DNA of 10,361 bases from Deltaproteobacteria bacterium (GCA_013152945.1 JAADFL010000007.1:1-10361), one strand, 5' to 3'; positions 1 through 8,432 are shown, counted from the stretch's first letter. A program made the numbers and translations. The notes: a model not told the origin generated them from the letters alone.

Positions 1-1112
1 ATAATTTCGAGCTGCACATGCTGCTGTTCGACTCCGAAGGTTCTGTACGTCCGTGGAGGGCCGGGAGGAACGTTCTGAAGTACAAGGTGCTTTCGGACAT
101 CGCTCCACCCACGGCCACAGTCCTTAAGGGGAGAGGAGATGCGTATCCGGACTATGTGAGAAACATGTACCTTGGAACAACGGCCATATCGGAAAGAACC
201 TGTAACCTAGCCACCCGGGTTACGACAGGCCTGGATGATCCATATGACAAGGCCGTGGCCCTGGTTCATTTCCTCAAGACCAATTACGAGTATACACTGA
301 AAGGTGTGCCGCCTCCCAGGCAATCTTCAAAGCTTGACTACTTTCTGTTCGAACGTAAGAAGGGACATTGCGAGTATTTTGCCACAGCCCTGACAGCCAT
401 GCTGAGGTGCGCCGGTGTTCCCGCAAGGGTGTCCACCGGCTTCGTGTCCGGTGAGTGGAACGAGTACGGCTCATACCTTGCCTTTAGCGAGGCAGACGCA
501 CATGCCTGGACAGAGGCGTTCTTTCCCGGGTACGGCTGGGCCAGATTCGATGCCACTCCGGCTTCGTCCCACAGGAGGATTTCCCCTGTTATAACCAAGC
601 TCTACGACATGCTAAGGCAGTTCTGGTACCGGCATGTCGTTGAATACGACCTGGGCGCACAGCTCTCATTCTTGCACAGATTGGCTTTCAAGGTGAACCT
701 GTTCTCATCTAATGCCGGGGCAAAAGAAACTACAGGTGGGAAAAGCAAGGCCTTTGACAGCATAACAGCGGCATTGATTATCGGCTGTTTATCGATATTG
801 CTGTTTTTTCTCCTAAAAAAAGTGCCGTTCAAAAGGAACCGCGCACCCAGAAGGACTCCGGGCCGGGTACTACTACACGAAATGGAAAAAATCCTGGCGA
901 AACAAGGAATAAAAAGATCTGTATCCGAAACCCCGGCCAAGTTCGTGGAGCGGGCATGCACGGCCTTTCAAGACCCCGGGGATACACTGTTTTTTATAAA
1001 AGATATCCACCAGCACGAGGTCTATGGCGGGAGAGAGATCGATTCCATGGCACTGGAGAGGGCAAAAGTATCATTGAAAAGATGGGCGCATAAGGTTAAA
1101 GACATGCAGTGA
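1..1112 (+). CDS. TgpA-like membrane transglutaminase, 3' part
   Basis: The frame is open to the left edge of the window, so the first ATG (18) is probably internal and the true start lies upstream. Residues below count from that ATG. A transglutaminase-like core spans about 70-182. It shows the three expected catalytic positions: Cys118 in GHCEYFA, His162 in DAHAWTE and Asp178 in WARFDATP. A single transmembrane helix follows at about 249-268, then a cytoplasmic tail (about 280-362) with an ETPAKFVER block and a VYGG block, as in the C-terminal DUF4129 region. Full-length TgpA proteins are about 650 residues with several N-terminal membrane helices (DUF3488), which here would be outside the window. 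The periplasmic transglutaminase-fold domain probably acts on envelope proteins or peptides; its substrate is unknown. The next gene starts 38 bases downstream, suggesting cotranscription. Family assignment is secure, function is not. Confidence 0.9.
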   Translation, partial: NFELHMLLFDSEGSVRPWRAGRNVLKYKVLSDIAPPTATVLKGRGDAYPDYVRNMYLGTTAISERTCNLATRVTTGLDDPYDKAVALVHFLKTNYEYTLKGVPPPRQSSKLDYFLFERKKGHCEYFATALTAMLRCAGVPARVSTGFVSGEWNEYGSYLAFSEADAHAWTEAFFPGYGWARFDATPASSHRRISPVITKLYDMLRQFWYRHVVEYDLGAQLSFLHRLAFKVNLFSSNAGAKETTGGKSKAFDSITAALIIGCLSILLFFLLKKVPFKRNRAPRRTPGRVLLHEMEKILAKQGIKRSVSETPAKFVERACTAFQDPGDTLFFIKDIHQHEVYGGREIDSMALERAKVSLKRWAHKVKDMQ

Positions 1113-1150
1113 AACCAGGTAATTTCTTGCTTTGAAGAAACGGGGTCTTC

Positions 1151-2575
1151 TTGGAAAACAGCGGGCAAAGTAATAACAATGAATTCCTGGTGCTTTCAGA
1201 TCTTCACCTGGCCGATGTCGAGGACAACAAGGACGGCTGGATGTACTACAAGTCTTCCAGGTTCCTTTATGACAGGGATCTTTACGACTTGGTCGACAGG
1301 TTCGAGCGGTCTGCCTTGAATAGGAAGGCCGAGCCGGTCCTGGTTCTCAACGGCGACATTTTCGATTTCGACCTGATAACCGCGTACCCGAAGAACAAAG
1401 AATTCAAAGTGAGTCTTTTCGAGAAATGGCGGGGCCTCCATGCAAATTCAAAAAAATCGGCATGGAAACTCGGCAGGATACTGGATAACCATCCAATCTT
1501 CTGTGAAGCACTGGCGCTTTTCCTGTCCCGGGGCCACAAGGTGGTGTATGTGCTCGGAAATCACGACAGGGAATTCCACTTCGATGAAGTCAAGCAGGTC
1601 TTTTTAAAAAGACTCTCTGTTATAGCCACAGGACTGGGTTTGGAAAAAGGCAAACTTGAAGTTGAGTTTCGTCCCTGGTTCTACTATGTACCGGGTGCCA
1701 TCTATGTCGAACATGGCCAACAATACGATCACTATACGTCATTCAGGTACGTGTTGGAGCCGACCGTCCGGATAGGCCGCGAGGAACGGCTGGCCCTGCC
1801 CATGGGCAACCTGTCCAATAGGTACTTGATGACCAAGATGGGTTTCTTCAATCCACATGCTTCGGATTTCATATTGAACCTGTACAGTTATTTCACTCAT
1901 TGGGTGAAATACTATGCATTCTCCATAAGAGGGCTGGCCATAAATTGGTTTCTCGGCAGCCTGGTGGTCATGGGAAAGCTGCTTCGAATCAGAAACAAGC
2001 TGTTGAGTAAACCGCCGGACATGAAAGCACTGATGCAAAGGGAATCTGCTACGGCCGGATTGGAAATAACGGTCTTGCAGAAACTGGCTGCGCTTCAAAG
2101 GGCTCCCATTACAAGCAGGTTTTTCAGGATATTGAGGGAATTCTGGATAGACAGATTGCTTCTTGGAGGATTGATGGCAACGGGCACGGTCGTGCTGGCC
2201 CTGGTTCCGATTCCACTATGGATCAAACTCATGGTTCCTCTTTCTGCGTTTCCACTTGCCTATTTTATCTATGAATGGGCTATCCAGGGTGAGAACATAC
2301 ATACCTTTGAGAAGAACCTTCCGGATATTGCCGGGAAGATAGCCAAGCTGCTGGATGTCAAGGTTGTTGCATTCGGTCATACGCACAGGCCGCGAATGGT
2401 GCCACTGGGCAGGAACACGGTCTTTGCCAATACCGGCACCTGGGCCCCTGTAACGTTCGGCCCGCCGCCCGGAAGATTGAAGCAGGGATTAAGGAATTTT
2501 CTTCACTTGAGATTCGAAGGGGCCGAGCCCATCGTGAAGCTTGGTTCGGAAATGGACCTGGACGGCGGAACATAG
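1151..2575 (+). CDS. Calcineurin-like metallophosphoesterase with hydrophobic insertion
   Basis: The protein has 474 residues and the full metal-binding motif set of the calcineurin-like phosphoesterases: D17-x-H19 (SDLHLAD), G68-D69 (NGDIFDFD), G136-N-H-D139 (LGNHDR), H188 (VEHGQ) and G409-H-T-H412 (FGHTHRP). The catalytic core should therefore be active on a phosphoester. Between the fourth and fifth motifs lies an insert of about 220 residues with hydrophobic stretches near 252-275, 335-357 and 358-375, which probably ties the enzyme to the membrane. UDP-diacylglucosamine hydrolases (LpxH) share the motif order but are about half this length, so I do not assign that activity. The start is TTG at 1151: an in-frame stop lies at 1133-1135, no ATG or GTG occurs before the first motif, and the next Met (residue 31) would remove it. 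Substrate unknown; a lipid-linked phosphate is plausible. Confidence 0.88.
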   Translation: MENSGQSNNNEFLVLSDLHLADVEDNKDGWMYYKSSRFLYDRDLYDLVDRFERSALNRKAEPVLVLNGDIFDFDLITAYPKNKEFKVSLFEKWRGLHANSKKSAWKLGRILDNHPIFCEALALFLSRGHKVVYVLGNHDREFHFDEVKQVFLKRLSVIATGLGLEKGKLEVEFRPWFYYVPGAIYVEHGQQYDHYTSFRYVLEPTVRIGREERLALPMGNLSNRYLMTKMGFFNPHASDFILNLYSYFTHWVKYYAFSIRGLAINWFLGSLVVMGKLLRIRNKLLSKPPDMKALMQRESATAGLEITVLQKLAALQRAPITSRFFRILREFWIDRLLLGGLMATGTVVLALVPIPLWIKLMVPLSAFPLAYFIYEWAIQGENIHTFEKNLPDIAGKIAKLLDVKVVAFGHTHRPRMVPLGRNTVFANTGTWAPVTFGPPPGRLKQGLRNFLHLRFEGAEPIVKLGSEMDLDGGT

Positions 2576-2664
2576 CAAGGCCTTCAATACAGGCCGAGGC
2601 TCGCTGGACAGTAAATGAAGTTTGGCTTAAGGTGTGGGCAATAACGGTAAGAGATGGAATAAGC

Positions 2665-2670
2665 AGGAGG
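2665..2670 (+). promoter_or_regulatory. Ribosome binding site that fixes the glpD start
   Basis: A perfect AGGAGG sits five bases before ATG 2676. A longer reading from GTG 2634 in the same frame adds only 14 residues (rich in N, K and R), lacks a comparable site, and is not part of the FAD-binding fold, so ATG 2676 is preferred. Confidence 0.85.
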
Positions 2671-2675
2671 TAACC

Positions 2676-4325
2676 ATGCTTAGCCCTGCCAGAAGGATGT
2701 TGGACCAGGAAAGATTGGGCCGGGGTTTCCACCTCATGGTTATCGGCGGAGGCATCACCGGTTGCGGTATTGCACTGGATGCGGCGCAGCGGGGACTCGA
2801 TGTGGTGTTGATCGAAAAGAACGATATCGCCTCTGGAACTTCGTCCAGATCCTCGAAGCTGATCCACGGCGGGTTGAGGTACTTGAAGCAGATGCAGTTT
2901 CGAACCACCGCCCTTTCTTGCCGCGAAAGGGACAGGTTGCTGTCCACGAATCCTCACCTGGCCTGGCCTGTGCCGTTTCTGTACACGGCCCGCAAGGAAG
3001 ACAAGGTGCCCGGATGGGCGGTTGATGTCGGCTTAGGGATTTACGATCTGCTTGCCGGGTCGAAAAAACACCACGATCACCTCCCGGCCTCAAAGGCAAG
3101 CAAGCTGGCCCCGGGCCTGGACGTGGACTCCCTGGACAGGACGTTGCTCTACCAGGACGGCATGGCGGACGATGCAAGGTTGACACTCGCCGTGGCATCT
3201 ACCGCATCCGCTTACGGGGCCACAGTGCTGACATGGACCGAAGTCCTCGAACCGCTTAACTTCGGCTCGGGCCGCATACAAGGCGCGATAGTCCGCGACC
3301 GGATCTCCGGCAGGTCCTTTGATATAAAGGCGATGGTGGTGGTCAACGCCGCCGGCGTGTGGGTGGACGAGCTGAGGGACAGGTTCAGGCTTTCCGGCCG
3401 GAGGGTAAGGCCGTCCCGGGGAACACACGTGGTTTTCGACAGGACCAGATTGCCTCTCGAAGCCGCAGTGGCCCTCACTTCACCCCGGGACGGCAGGCCG
3501 GTTTTCCTGATTCCCCATCCTGAAGGGACCCTGGTAGGAACAACCGACGTGTTGCACAAAGGAGGGCTGGATGACCCTCGTCCGTCGCAGGAAGAGGTTG
3601 ACTACATACTCGAGGCATTGCAGCGAGGTTTTCCATCTTTGAAGATGTCCAAAAAGGATATAAAGGCTGCTTTTGCAGGCTTGAGACCCCTCCTGGACTT
3701 TAAGGGTGATGATCCTTCCAAGGCCGCCAGGGACGAGGAGGTATGGGAGGAGCAGGGAATGATTTCCATTTCAGGCGGCAAACTCACAACCTTCAGGGCA
3801 ATGGCTGAAGAGGCCGTGGACAAGGTGCTCAAAGAATTGCCGGAAGGTGAAAGGGTGAAGGCCAGGTCATGCACTACAAAGGGAATGATATTGGACGGCC
3901 TGACTACGGGGCCGGGGTCATCGGCTCTTGTAAAGGCCTACTCGATTGATCCTGTTGTTTCGGATGCAATGGCCAGGAGGCTGGGCGCATATTCCTTTTG
4001 GGCTGCGAGGATGGCTATAAACAAGAAGGAACTTCAACCTCTGGCCCAGGGTTTGGACCTGTGTGCGGCAGAGGTAAGGGCGCACCTTTGTTGCAAAGGA
4101 GTGGTGCGCCTTGAAGATCTGTTCATTCGCAGGGCCAGGCTCGCACTGTGGAATCCTGATGCTTGTATGGAAGCTGCAGAACTGGTGCGTGGATTGTTCA
4201 TGGAAGAGCTGGAATGGGACGGCGCCAGGTGGGAGAAAGAAATGGAACAGCTCGAACAGGCCCTGGCCGGATGGATGTACACGGGGAATAAAAAAGAAGA
4301 AAAAAAACGGGATGAGGTGTCCTGA
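2676..4325 (+). CDS. glpD: FAD-dependent glycerol-3-phosphate dehydrogenase
   Basis: This enzyme oxidises sn-glycerol 3-phosphate to dihydroxyacetone phosphate on the inner face of the membrane and passes electrons to quinone. The 549-residue product starts with an FAD-binding Rossmann motif, GGGITGCG (24-31), and the family signature GTSSRSSKLIHGGLRYL (54-70). Later conserved blocks include His251 in RGTHVVF, TTDV (289-292), Arg337 in AGLRPL and Lys369 in GGKLTTFR. These match substrate-site positions known in E. coli GlpD. The C-terminal region (about 430-530) looks like the usual helical cap, and the last 15 residues are Lys/Glu-rich. Length suits GlpD-type enzymes (about 500-560). No glpB or glpC follows, which argues against the anaerobic GlpA type, and no glycerol kinase or transporter is in view. 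The next gene starts three bases after the stop, so the two are almost certainly cotranscribed. Confidence 0.95.
   Translation: MLSPARRMLDQERLGRGFHLMVIGGGITGCGIALDAAQRGLDVVLIEKNDIASGTSSRSSKLIHGGLRYLKQMQFRTTALSCRERDRLLSTNPHLAWPVPFLYTARKEDKVPGWAVDVGLGIYDLLAGSKKHHDHLPASKASKLAPGLDVDSLDRTLLYQDGMADDARLTLAVASTASAYGATVLTWTEVLEPLNFGSGRIQGAIVRDRISGRSFDIKAMVVVNAAGVWVDELRDRFRLSGRRVRPSRGTHVVFDRTRLPLEAAVALTSPRDGRPVFLIPHPEGTLVGTTDVLHKGGLDDPRPSQEEVDYILEALQRGFPSLKMSKKDIKAAFAGLRPLLDFKGDDPSKAARDEEVWEEQGMISISGGKLTTFRAMAEEAVDKVLKELPEGERVKARSCTTKGMILDGLTTGPGSSALVKAYSIDPVVSDAMARRLGAYSFWAARMAINKKELQPLAQGLDLCAAEVRAHLCCKGVVRLEDLFIRRARLALWNPDACMEAAELVRGLFMEELEWDGARWEKEMEQLEQALAGWMYTGNKKEEKKRDEVS
4314..4319 (+). promoter_or_regulatory. 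Ribosome binding site for the SppA fusion gene
   Basis: GAGGTG lies inside the last codons of glpD, nine bases before ATG 4329. This supports the ATG at 4329 and suggests translational coupling across the three-base gap. Confidence 0.6.
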
Positions 4326-4328
4326 AAA

Positions 4329-6866
4329 ATGAACAGGTATTCCAGACCAGGCTTGGTTGTTTGCATACTTTCAATCAGCATGGCCCCCTTGTTGTTGGCC
4401 GGGCAATCACGGCCGGAAGACAAGCTGCCGCTCAAGCCTCCGGGCTCGTCCGTAGCTGTGACTGACGATGCCTTTTCACTAATGGTGAACCCAGCGGGCC
4501 TCGCAGTGCATCCGGGTTTCGAAGGCACGTTCATGTATTATCAGGAGATGAATAATTCCTATTCTTTCGGCCAGTCCCTGGTCTTGAAGGCGTACGGAAT
4601 GGCCCTGGGGCTGGATTACCTGAAACCCGAGGCCGGCGCTGCAACCGACGGTATGCTTCGTTACTCGATTGGATGGGCCCCGCTCTCGTACAGGGACATT
4701 TTTTTTGCCGGTGCCTCACTACAGGTATATGACTCACTGGACTCGGGCCGGGGCCTTGGCGTGGGCTGGTCCGCAGGTTTGCTTGTAAGACCGTGGAGGT
4801 ACTTGTCCCTGGGCTTGGCAGGCCGAAATCTTGGAAACGTTGGCGTTACCGGCCTTGGGAGGCTGGACGGGAAGTTGGACATAGGTATTGCGGTCAGGCC
4901 GGGAATTGACATGGTCACAATTTCCTCGGATGTGTCTTTGTTCGATGACAATCGATCGAGGTTTCCAATCGACTTCAGGATCGATGTTGAACCAGTAAGT
5001 GGGCTGAAACTGGTAGCCACCGCGGACCTGGATGCGAATTTAAGCGCAGGTATTATATTAGACATGGCGCATATAGATTTGGGCTTTTATACATGGTTCT
5101 CTCCTGACTCTTTCTCGGCCGCGTCCGTGCACATTTCAGCAACTGCGGATGCAAGGCCGGCACTGGCGACCCTTGGGGCGGGATGGCTTAGGATCGATGT
5201 TGATCAAGGCCTTGCCGCAGGTGCACAGGCGGATGGTATTCCTCTTATTTCGAAGAAACCAAGGACGGTATTGTCCGAGGTTATGAAAATCGAAAGGGCT
5301 GCACACGATCCCAGGGTAAACGGTATATTGCTGGTGGTGGACTCGAACCACCTTGGTCCCGCCGACATGCAGGAGTTATCTCAGGCTGTGTCGAAATTCG
5401 AGAAATCAGGCAAGCACGTAGTTGCATACCTGTCGCAACCAAGTACCCTGTCTTATCTCCTGGCGGTCTCTGCAGACAAGGTCGTGGTGCCGCCGGGAGC
5501 TGTTTTGTCCATCTTGGGAACCAAGCTGTCAACGTACTATCTCAAGGACACCCTTGAACGCCTGGGCGTGGAAGTGGAAGCCGAAAAGGCCCGAGGAAAC
5601 GTTTTCAAAAGTGCGCCGGATAGTTTTACAAAAACCGGTCCGTCCGATCCTGCAAGGGAGGCTTACTCGTCCCTTGTGCAGGATATGTATACCCAGCTCG
5701 TATCAAAGATAGCCGGAGCAAGGGGATTATCGGCACAGAGGGTTAAGGAACTCATAGACCGGGGCCTGCTCGATTGCAATGAAGCACAAAAGAACGGCCT
5801 CGTGGACAAGGTGGCGTACATCGACGGAATTAAAGAGGTCATCAACGGTTTCTTTCCCGGCCAAAGGATCGTGTTGATCCGCTCGCTCGCTGCCAGGGAA
5901 AAGACTTCCTGGGGCCCGAACAGGCGCATAGGAATAATCGACTTAAAGGGAACCATTGTAACAGGCAAAGGCGGCAAGGGGTTGCTCGGTAATGAAAAGA
6001 TCGGCTCGGCCACGGCATCGGCCGCAATAGAAAGGGCTGCTCGCGACAATTCACTCGAGGCCCTGGTAGTACGAATCGATTCTCCGGGTGGTTCTGTCTT
6101 TGCCTCGGACCAAATATGGAGACGAATGAAAAATGCAGGGAAGAAAAAACCCCTGGTAATCTCCATGGGCAACATGGCTGCGTCCGGAGGTTACTACCTG
6201 TCATGCGGCGGGGACACCATTGTCGCCGAACCATGGTCGATTACAGGTTCGATAGGTGTTTTTGCATTGAGACTTGATGCATCCGGCTTGTTGTCGAAGC
6301 TCGGGATTAAGACCGCCACCTTCAAACAGGGAAAGAGAGCCGACATGTGGTCCCTGTCCAGGCCTGCCACCAAGAGTGAACGGGAGACGATTCGATCCAT
6401 TGTAACCGGTTTCTACGACAGATTCTTGAATACAGTGGCCATGAGCAGGCACATGGACGTGAAACAGGTGGAAAAAATTGCAAAGGGGCGTGCCTGGACA
6501 GGGAGAAAGGCCAGGGACCTGGGCCTCGTGGATCAACTGGGCGGGTTAGCCGAGGCAATTGATATTGCAAAGGCAAAGGCCGGCATTCCAATGGATGAAG
6601 ATGTCGACCTGGTAGTCGTTCCACATCAACCCCTGAGCCTCGTGCGTGCATTATTACAAACTACATTGAATACGGCAATGAATGCGGCGGCGAAGACAGG
6701 GGTCTCGGGTGAGGGGCAAGGCATTGATTACGGGAAAGAGATCGCCGGGAAAGCCGTGTCTTTTCTGGGAATTCCTCCACAGCTCATGCAACTCCTCCTG
6801 GATGTTGAAGGTCGAAAACCACTGGCGCTTTCGTCCATATGGCTGAACCTTGATTCCGTGCCCTGA
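4329..6866 (+). CDS. Barrel-like domain fused to SppA-type S49 protease
   Basis: The 845-residue protein has three parts. Residues 1-24 look like a signal peptide (possible cleavage after LLLA). Residues about 40-285 alternate polar and apolar residues with many Gly and aromatic positions, and open with TDDAFSLMVNPAGLA (45-59). That motif is typical of outer-membrane barrels of the PorV/FadL-like type. Residues about 305-755 are a complete two-domain SppA (67 kDa class). The first S49 repeat carries the catalytic Lys427 (NVFKSAPDSF) and the second carries Ser619 in MAASGGYY, preceded by RIDSPGGSVFAS and followed by the TGSIGVF block. The Lys-Ser spacing (192) is close to E. coli SppA (200). 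E. coli SppA is 618 residues with an inner-membrane N-terminal anchor; here a signal peptide and barrel replace it. The protease should therefore sit in the periplasm or at the outer membrane. The S49 call is secure; barrel insertion is inference. Confidence 0.9.
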   Translation: MNRYSRPGLVVCILSISMAPLLLAGQSRPEDKLPLKPPGSSVAVTDDAFSLMVNPAGLAVHPGFEGTFMYYQEMNNSYSFGQSLVLKAYGMALGLDYLKPEAGAATDGMLRYSIGWAPLSYRDIFFAGASLQVYDSLDSGRGLGVGWSAGLLVRPWRYLSLGLAGRNLGNVGVTGLGRLDGKLDIGIAVRPGIDMVTISSDVSLFDDNRSRFPIDFRIDVEPVSGLKLVATADLDANLSAGIILDMAHIDLGFYTWFSPDSFSAASVHISATADARPALATLGAGWLRIDVDQGLAAGAQADGIPLISKKPRTVLSEVMKIERAAHDPRVNGILLVVDSNHLGPADMQELSQAVSKFEKSGKHVVAYLSQPSTLSYLLAVSADKVVVPPGAVLSILGTKLSTYYLKDTLERLGVEVEAEKARGNVFKSAPDSFTKTGPSDPAREAYSSLVQDMYTQLVSKIAGARGLSAQRVKELIDRGLLDCNEAQKNGLVDKVAYIDGIKEVINGFFPGQRIVLIRSLAAREKTSWGPNRRIGIIDLKGTIVTGKGGKGLLGNEKIGSATASAAIERAARDNSLEALVVRIDSPGGSVFASDQIWRRMKNAGKKKPLVISMGNMAASGGYYLSCGGDTIVAEPWSITGSIGVFALRLDASGLLSKLGIKTATFKQGKRADMWSLSRPATKSERETIRSIVTGFYDRFLNTVAMSRHMDVKQVEKIAKGRAWTGRKARDLGLVDQLGGLAEAIDIAKAKAGIPMDEDVDLVVVPHQPLSLVRALLQTTLNTAMNAAAKTGVSGEGQGIDYGKEIAGKAVSFLGIPPQLMQLLLDVEGRKPLALSSIWLNLDSVP

Positions 6867-6907
6867 CCCCGGTTTTTAGGCTTTTTAAGCGATAGGATAA
6901 TTTTGTT

Positions 6908-8179
6908 ATGTCCGCAATGAAACGAGAAAAAAAAGAATCGGCAGAACAAGGGCATCGGCTGCCACGTTCACCCGGGGCCTTTTGGCTTCCCCTGTCTCTC
7001 ATCCTGGCTTCCATGATCATTTGTTTCCTGTCACTTGAAGCGGTGGTACGCATGGCAGTACCAGGTTTCCGGGGATTCACACAGGATGACAAGAGGCTGT
7101 TTACCAAATTCGATTCGTACCTTGGGTGGCGGAACGTACCGGGAAGTAAAGGCGTGATCTCGGGTCCTGGTTATTTCTGCTCTGTACACCAAAATCTTCA
7201 GGGATTGAGAGACGTGGAACATGAACGGATGCACCGGCCTGGAATCGCCAGGGTGGTGGTCCTTGGAGACTCCATGGTTTGGGGCCTGGGCGTGGAAGAT
7301 GATGAGATCATGGCAAGGAGGGCTGGAGCGCGGCTGCCGGGAGTGGAATTTATTTCCATGGGAACCAGCGGGTACGGCACAGACCAGGAATTCATGTGGC
7401 TCCAACAGGATGGGTTGCTGTACTCGCCGGACCTCGTATTTGTTGTGATGTACTATGCGAACGACATGTTGGACAATACCTCGTCACGCAGGTATTCGAG
7501 GAACAAGCCTTTTTTTCATCTCGAACCCACCGGCTCGTTGAAACTCGAAGGCATTCCTGTCAAAAGGGACAGGTCCTGGCTCCATCGAAAACTGATAAAT
7601 CCGATAATGGACCCCTTGAGAAACCACTCGGCCTTGTTCAACCTGGTGACCAGGAGACAACATGTCCTCCATGAGAGATTCAGGCACAGGCCGTGGTACA
7701 GGAAAATATTCGGCCGTCCCGGGGACAGTGACTGGCTCGATCTGTACCTGCCCTCAAACAAGCCGTGGGTCAAGAAAGCTATGGATGTCACAAGAGGCAT
7801 ATTGGCCGAGTTCCGTGAAACATGTGAAGACCTTGCAGCAGGTCCGGTGGTGATCCTGCTTCCGCATGAAGTGGAGGTGGAACCCGGCGAATGGGAGCGT
7901 ATGATTGAAAACTATGGCCTGGACGGGCTCAATCTCGATCGGGATGAGGCCGGGAAAAAGCTGAAGAAAGCTTTTTCAATGAAAGGCATAAGGGTAATAG
8001 ACCCTGTTTCAGAAATGAGAAAGGCCGCACGAACCCAGCGGCTCTATTATCCGGGAGACGGTCATCTCACCAGGTTTGGTCAAGATGTCCTTGGAAGGAT
8101 CATTGCGCAGGAAACCCGGAAGCTGCTCGAAGCGAGGAAAACAGGCGATGAAATGATCCCACATGACAAGACATTGTAA
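6908..8179 (+). CDS. Membrane-anchored SGNH/GDSL-type hydrolase
   Basis: The 423-residue protein begins with a short basic cytoplasmic end, one hydrophobic segment (about 24-48) and then an extracytoplasmic SGNH hydrolase fold. Visible catalytic blocks are VVLGDSMVWG with nucleophile Ser122, the oxyanion Gly in GTSGYGTDQ (about 155), Asn185 in YYANDMLDN, and the Asp384-x-His386 pair in YPGDGHLTRFGQ. All four SGNH blocks are thus present and the enzyme is probably active as an esterase or acyltransferase on an envelope polymer or lipid. The region 190-300 is rich in Arg, His and Trp and has no motif I recognise. The gene follows the protease gene by 41 bases and probably belongs to the same transcript, although its ribosome site (AGGA at 6893-6896) is weak and distant. 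An in-frame ATG at 6917 is an alternative start. Related sugar O-acetyltransferase partners (AlgX/AlgJ systems) are absent here. Confidence 0.85.
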   Translation: MSAMKREKKESAEQGHRLPRSPGAFWLPLSLILASMIICFLSLEAVVRMAVPGFRGFTQDDKRLFTKFDSYLGWRNVPGSKGVISGPGYFCSVHQNLQGLRDVEHERMHRPGIARVVVLGDSMVWGLGVEDDEIMARRAGARLPGVEFISMGTSGYGTDQEFMWLQQDGLLYSPDLVFVVMYYANDMLDNTSSRRYSRNKPFFHLEPTGSLKLEGIPVKRDRSWLHRKLINPIMDPLRNHSALFNLVTRRQHVLHERFRHRPWYRKIFGRPGDSDWLDLYLPSNKPWVKKAMDVTRGILAEFRETCEDLAAGPVVILLPHEVEVEPGEWERMIENYGLDGLNLDRDEAGKKLKKAFSMKGIRVIDPVSEMRKAARTQRLYYPGDGHLTRFGQDVLGRIIAQETRKLLEARKTGDEMIPHDKTL

Positions 8180-8215
8180 AAGATCTCGAATTATAAAATT
8201 TCTCCAATGACGCGG

Positions 8216-8238
8216 GCCTATGATGATCAGGGCTTTTT
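8216..8238 (+). terminator. Weak terminator candidate after the SGNH hydrolase gene
   Basis: GCCT (8216-8219) can pair with AGGGC (8229-8233, one bulged G), followed directly by TTTTT. The stem is short, so termination would be inefficient unless the later T-rich stretch (about 8253-8280) helps. Its position, 36 bases after the stop and ahead of a promoter candidate, is what makes it plausible. Confidence 0.3.
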
Positions 8239-8298
8239 GTGTTCGTCGGTTGCATTTTTCTTTTTCTTGATTTGTTTTTTCAGACCACATACTCGTTA

Positions 8299-8327
8299 TT
8301 GACCCGGAGAGTTAAAAATATTATATT
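8299..8327 (+). promoter_or_regulatory. Sigma-70-like promoter for the Tex-like gene
   Basis: TTGACC (8299-8304) is separated by exactly 17 bases from TATATT (8322-8327), in a locally AT-rich gap. Transcription would begin near 8334 and give a leader of about 100 bases. It lies in the only long gap of the window, between two genes of unrelated function. Confidence 0.55.
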
Positions 8328-8346
8328 ACCGGCGTCTGAATTTACT

Positions 8347-8384
8347 GGAGCTACCAAAGGACTCTTCAGAGATCCTATGGTTCC
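8347..8384 (+). promoter_or_regulatory. Imperfect hairpin in the leader of the Tex-like gene
   Basis: The arms GGA (8347-8349), ACCA (8353-8356), AGGA-CTC (8358-8364) pair with GAG (8369-8371), TCCT (8373-8376), TGGT (8378-8381) and TCC (8382-8384). The loop is TTCA, with one A-A mismatch, one bulged A and a three-base side loop. It falls between the predicted transcription start and the ATG at 8433. No known riboswitch or leader motif was recognised. Confidence 0.4.
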
Positions 8385-8432
8385 TGTTAAGGTTGGTGGC
8401 ATTACCAATTAAACAAGAAGAGTGACATTGAA

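Noticed and set aside
2579-2595. Hairpin GGCCT-tcaatac-AGGCC just after the phosphoesterase stop
   Set aside because: Five-base stem with no T-run after it; too weak to call a terminator, although it could mark a partial transcript boundary before glpD.
2358-2957. Long minus-strand open frame over the phosphoesterase end and glpD start
   Set aside because: Antisense to two well-supported genes, no ribosome site or recognisable domain, and composition rich in Arg, Pro and Ser as expected for a shadow frame.
4290-4307. A6 and A8 runs at the end of glpD as a slippage site
   Set aside because: glpD and the next gene are in the same frame, so slippage would only change the Lys/Glu-rich tail and not fuse them; likely simple Lys codons.
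6880-6890. GCTT-TTT-AAGC hairpin between the protease and SGNH genes
   Set aside because: Four-base stem with a three-base loop and no T-tract; the 41-base gap fits an operon better than a terminator.
8009-8290. Minus-strand open frame over the 8180-8432 gap
   Set aside because: Mostly antisense to the SGNH gene, no recognisable motif and no convincing start signal.
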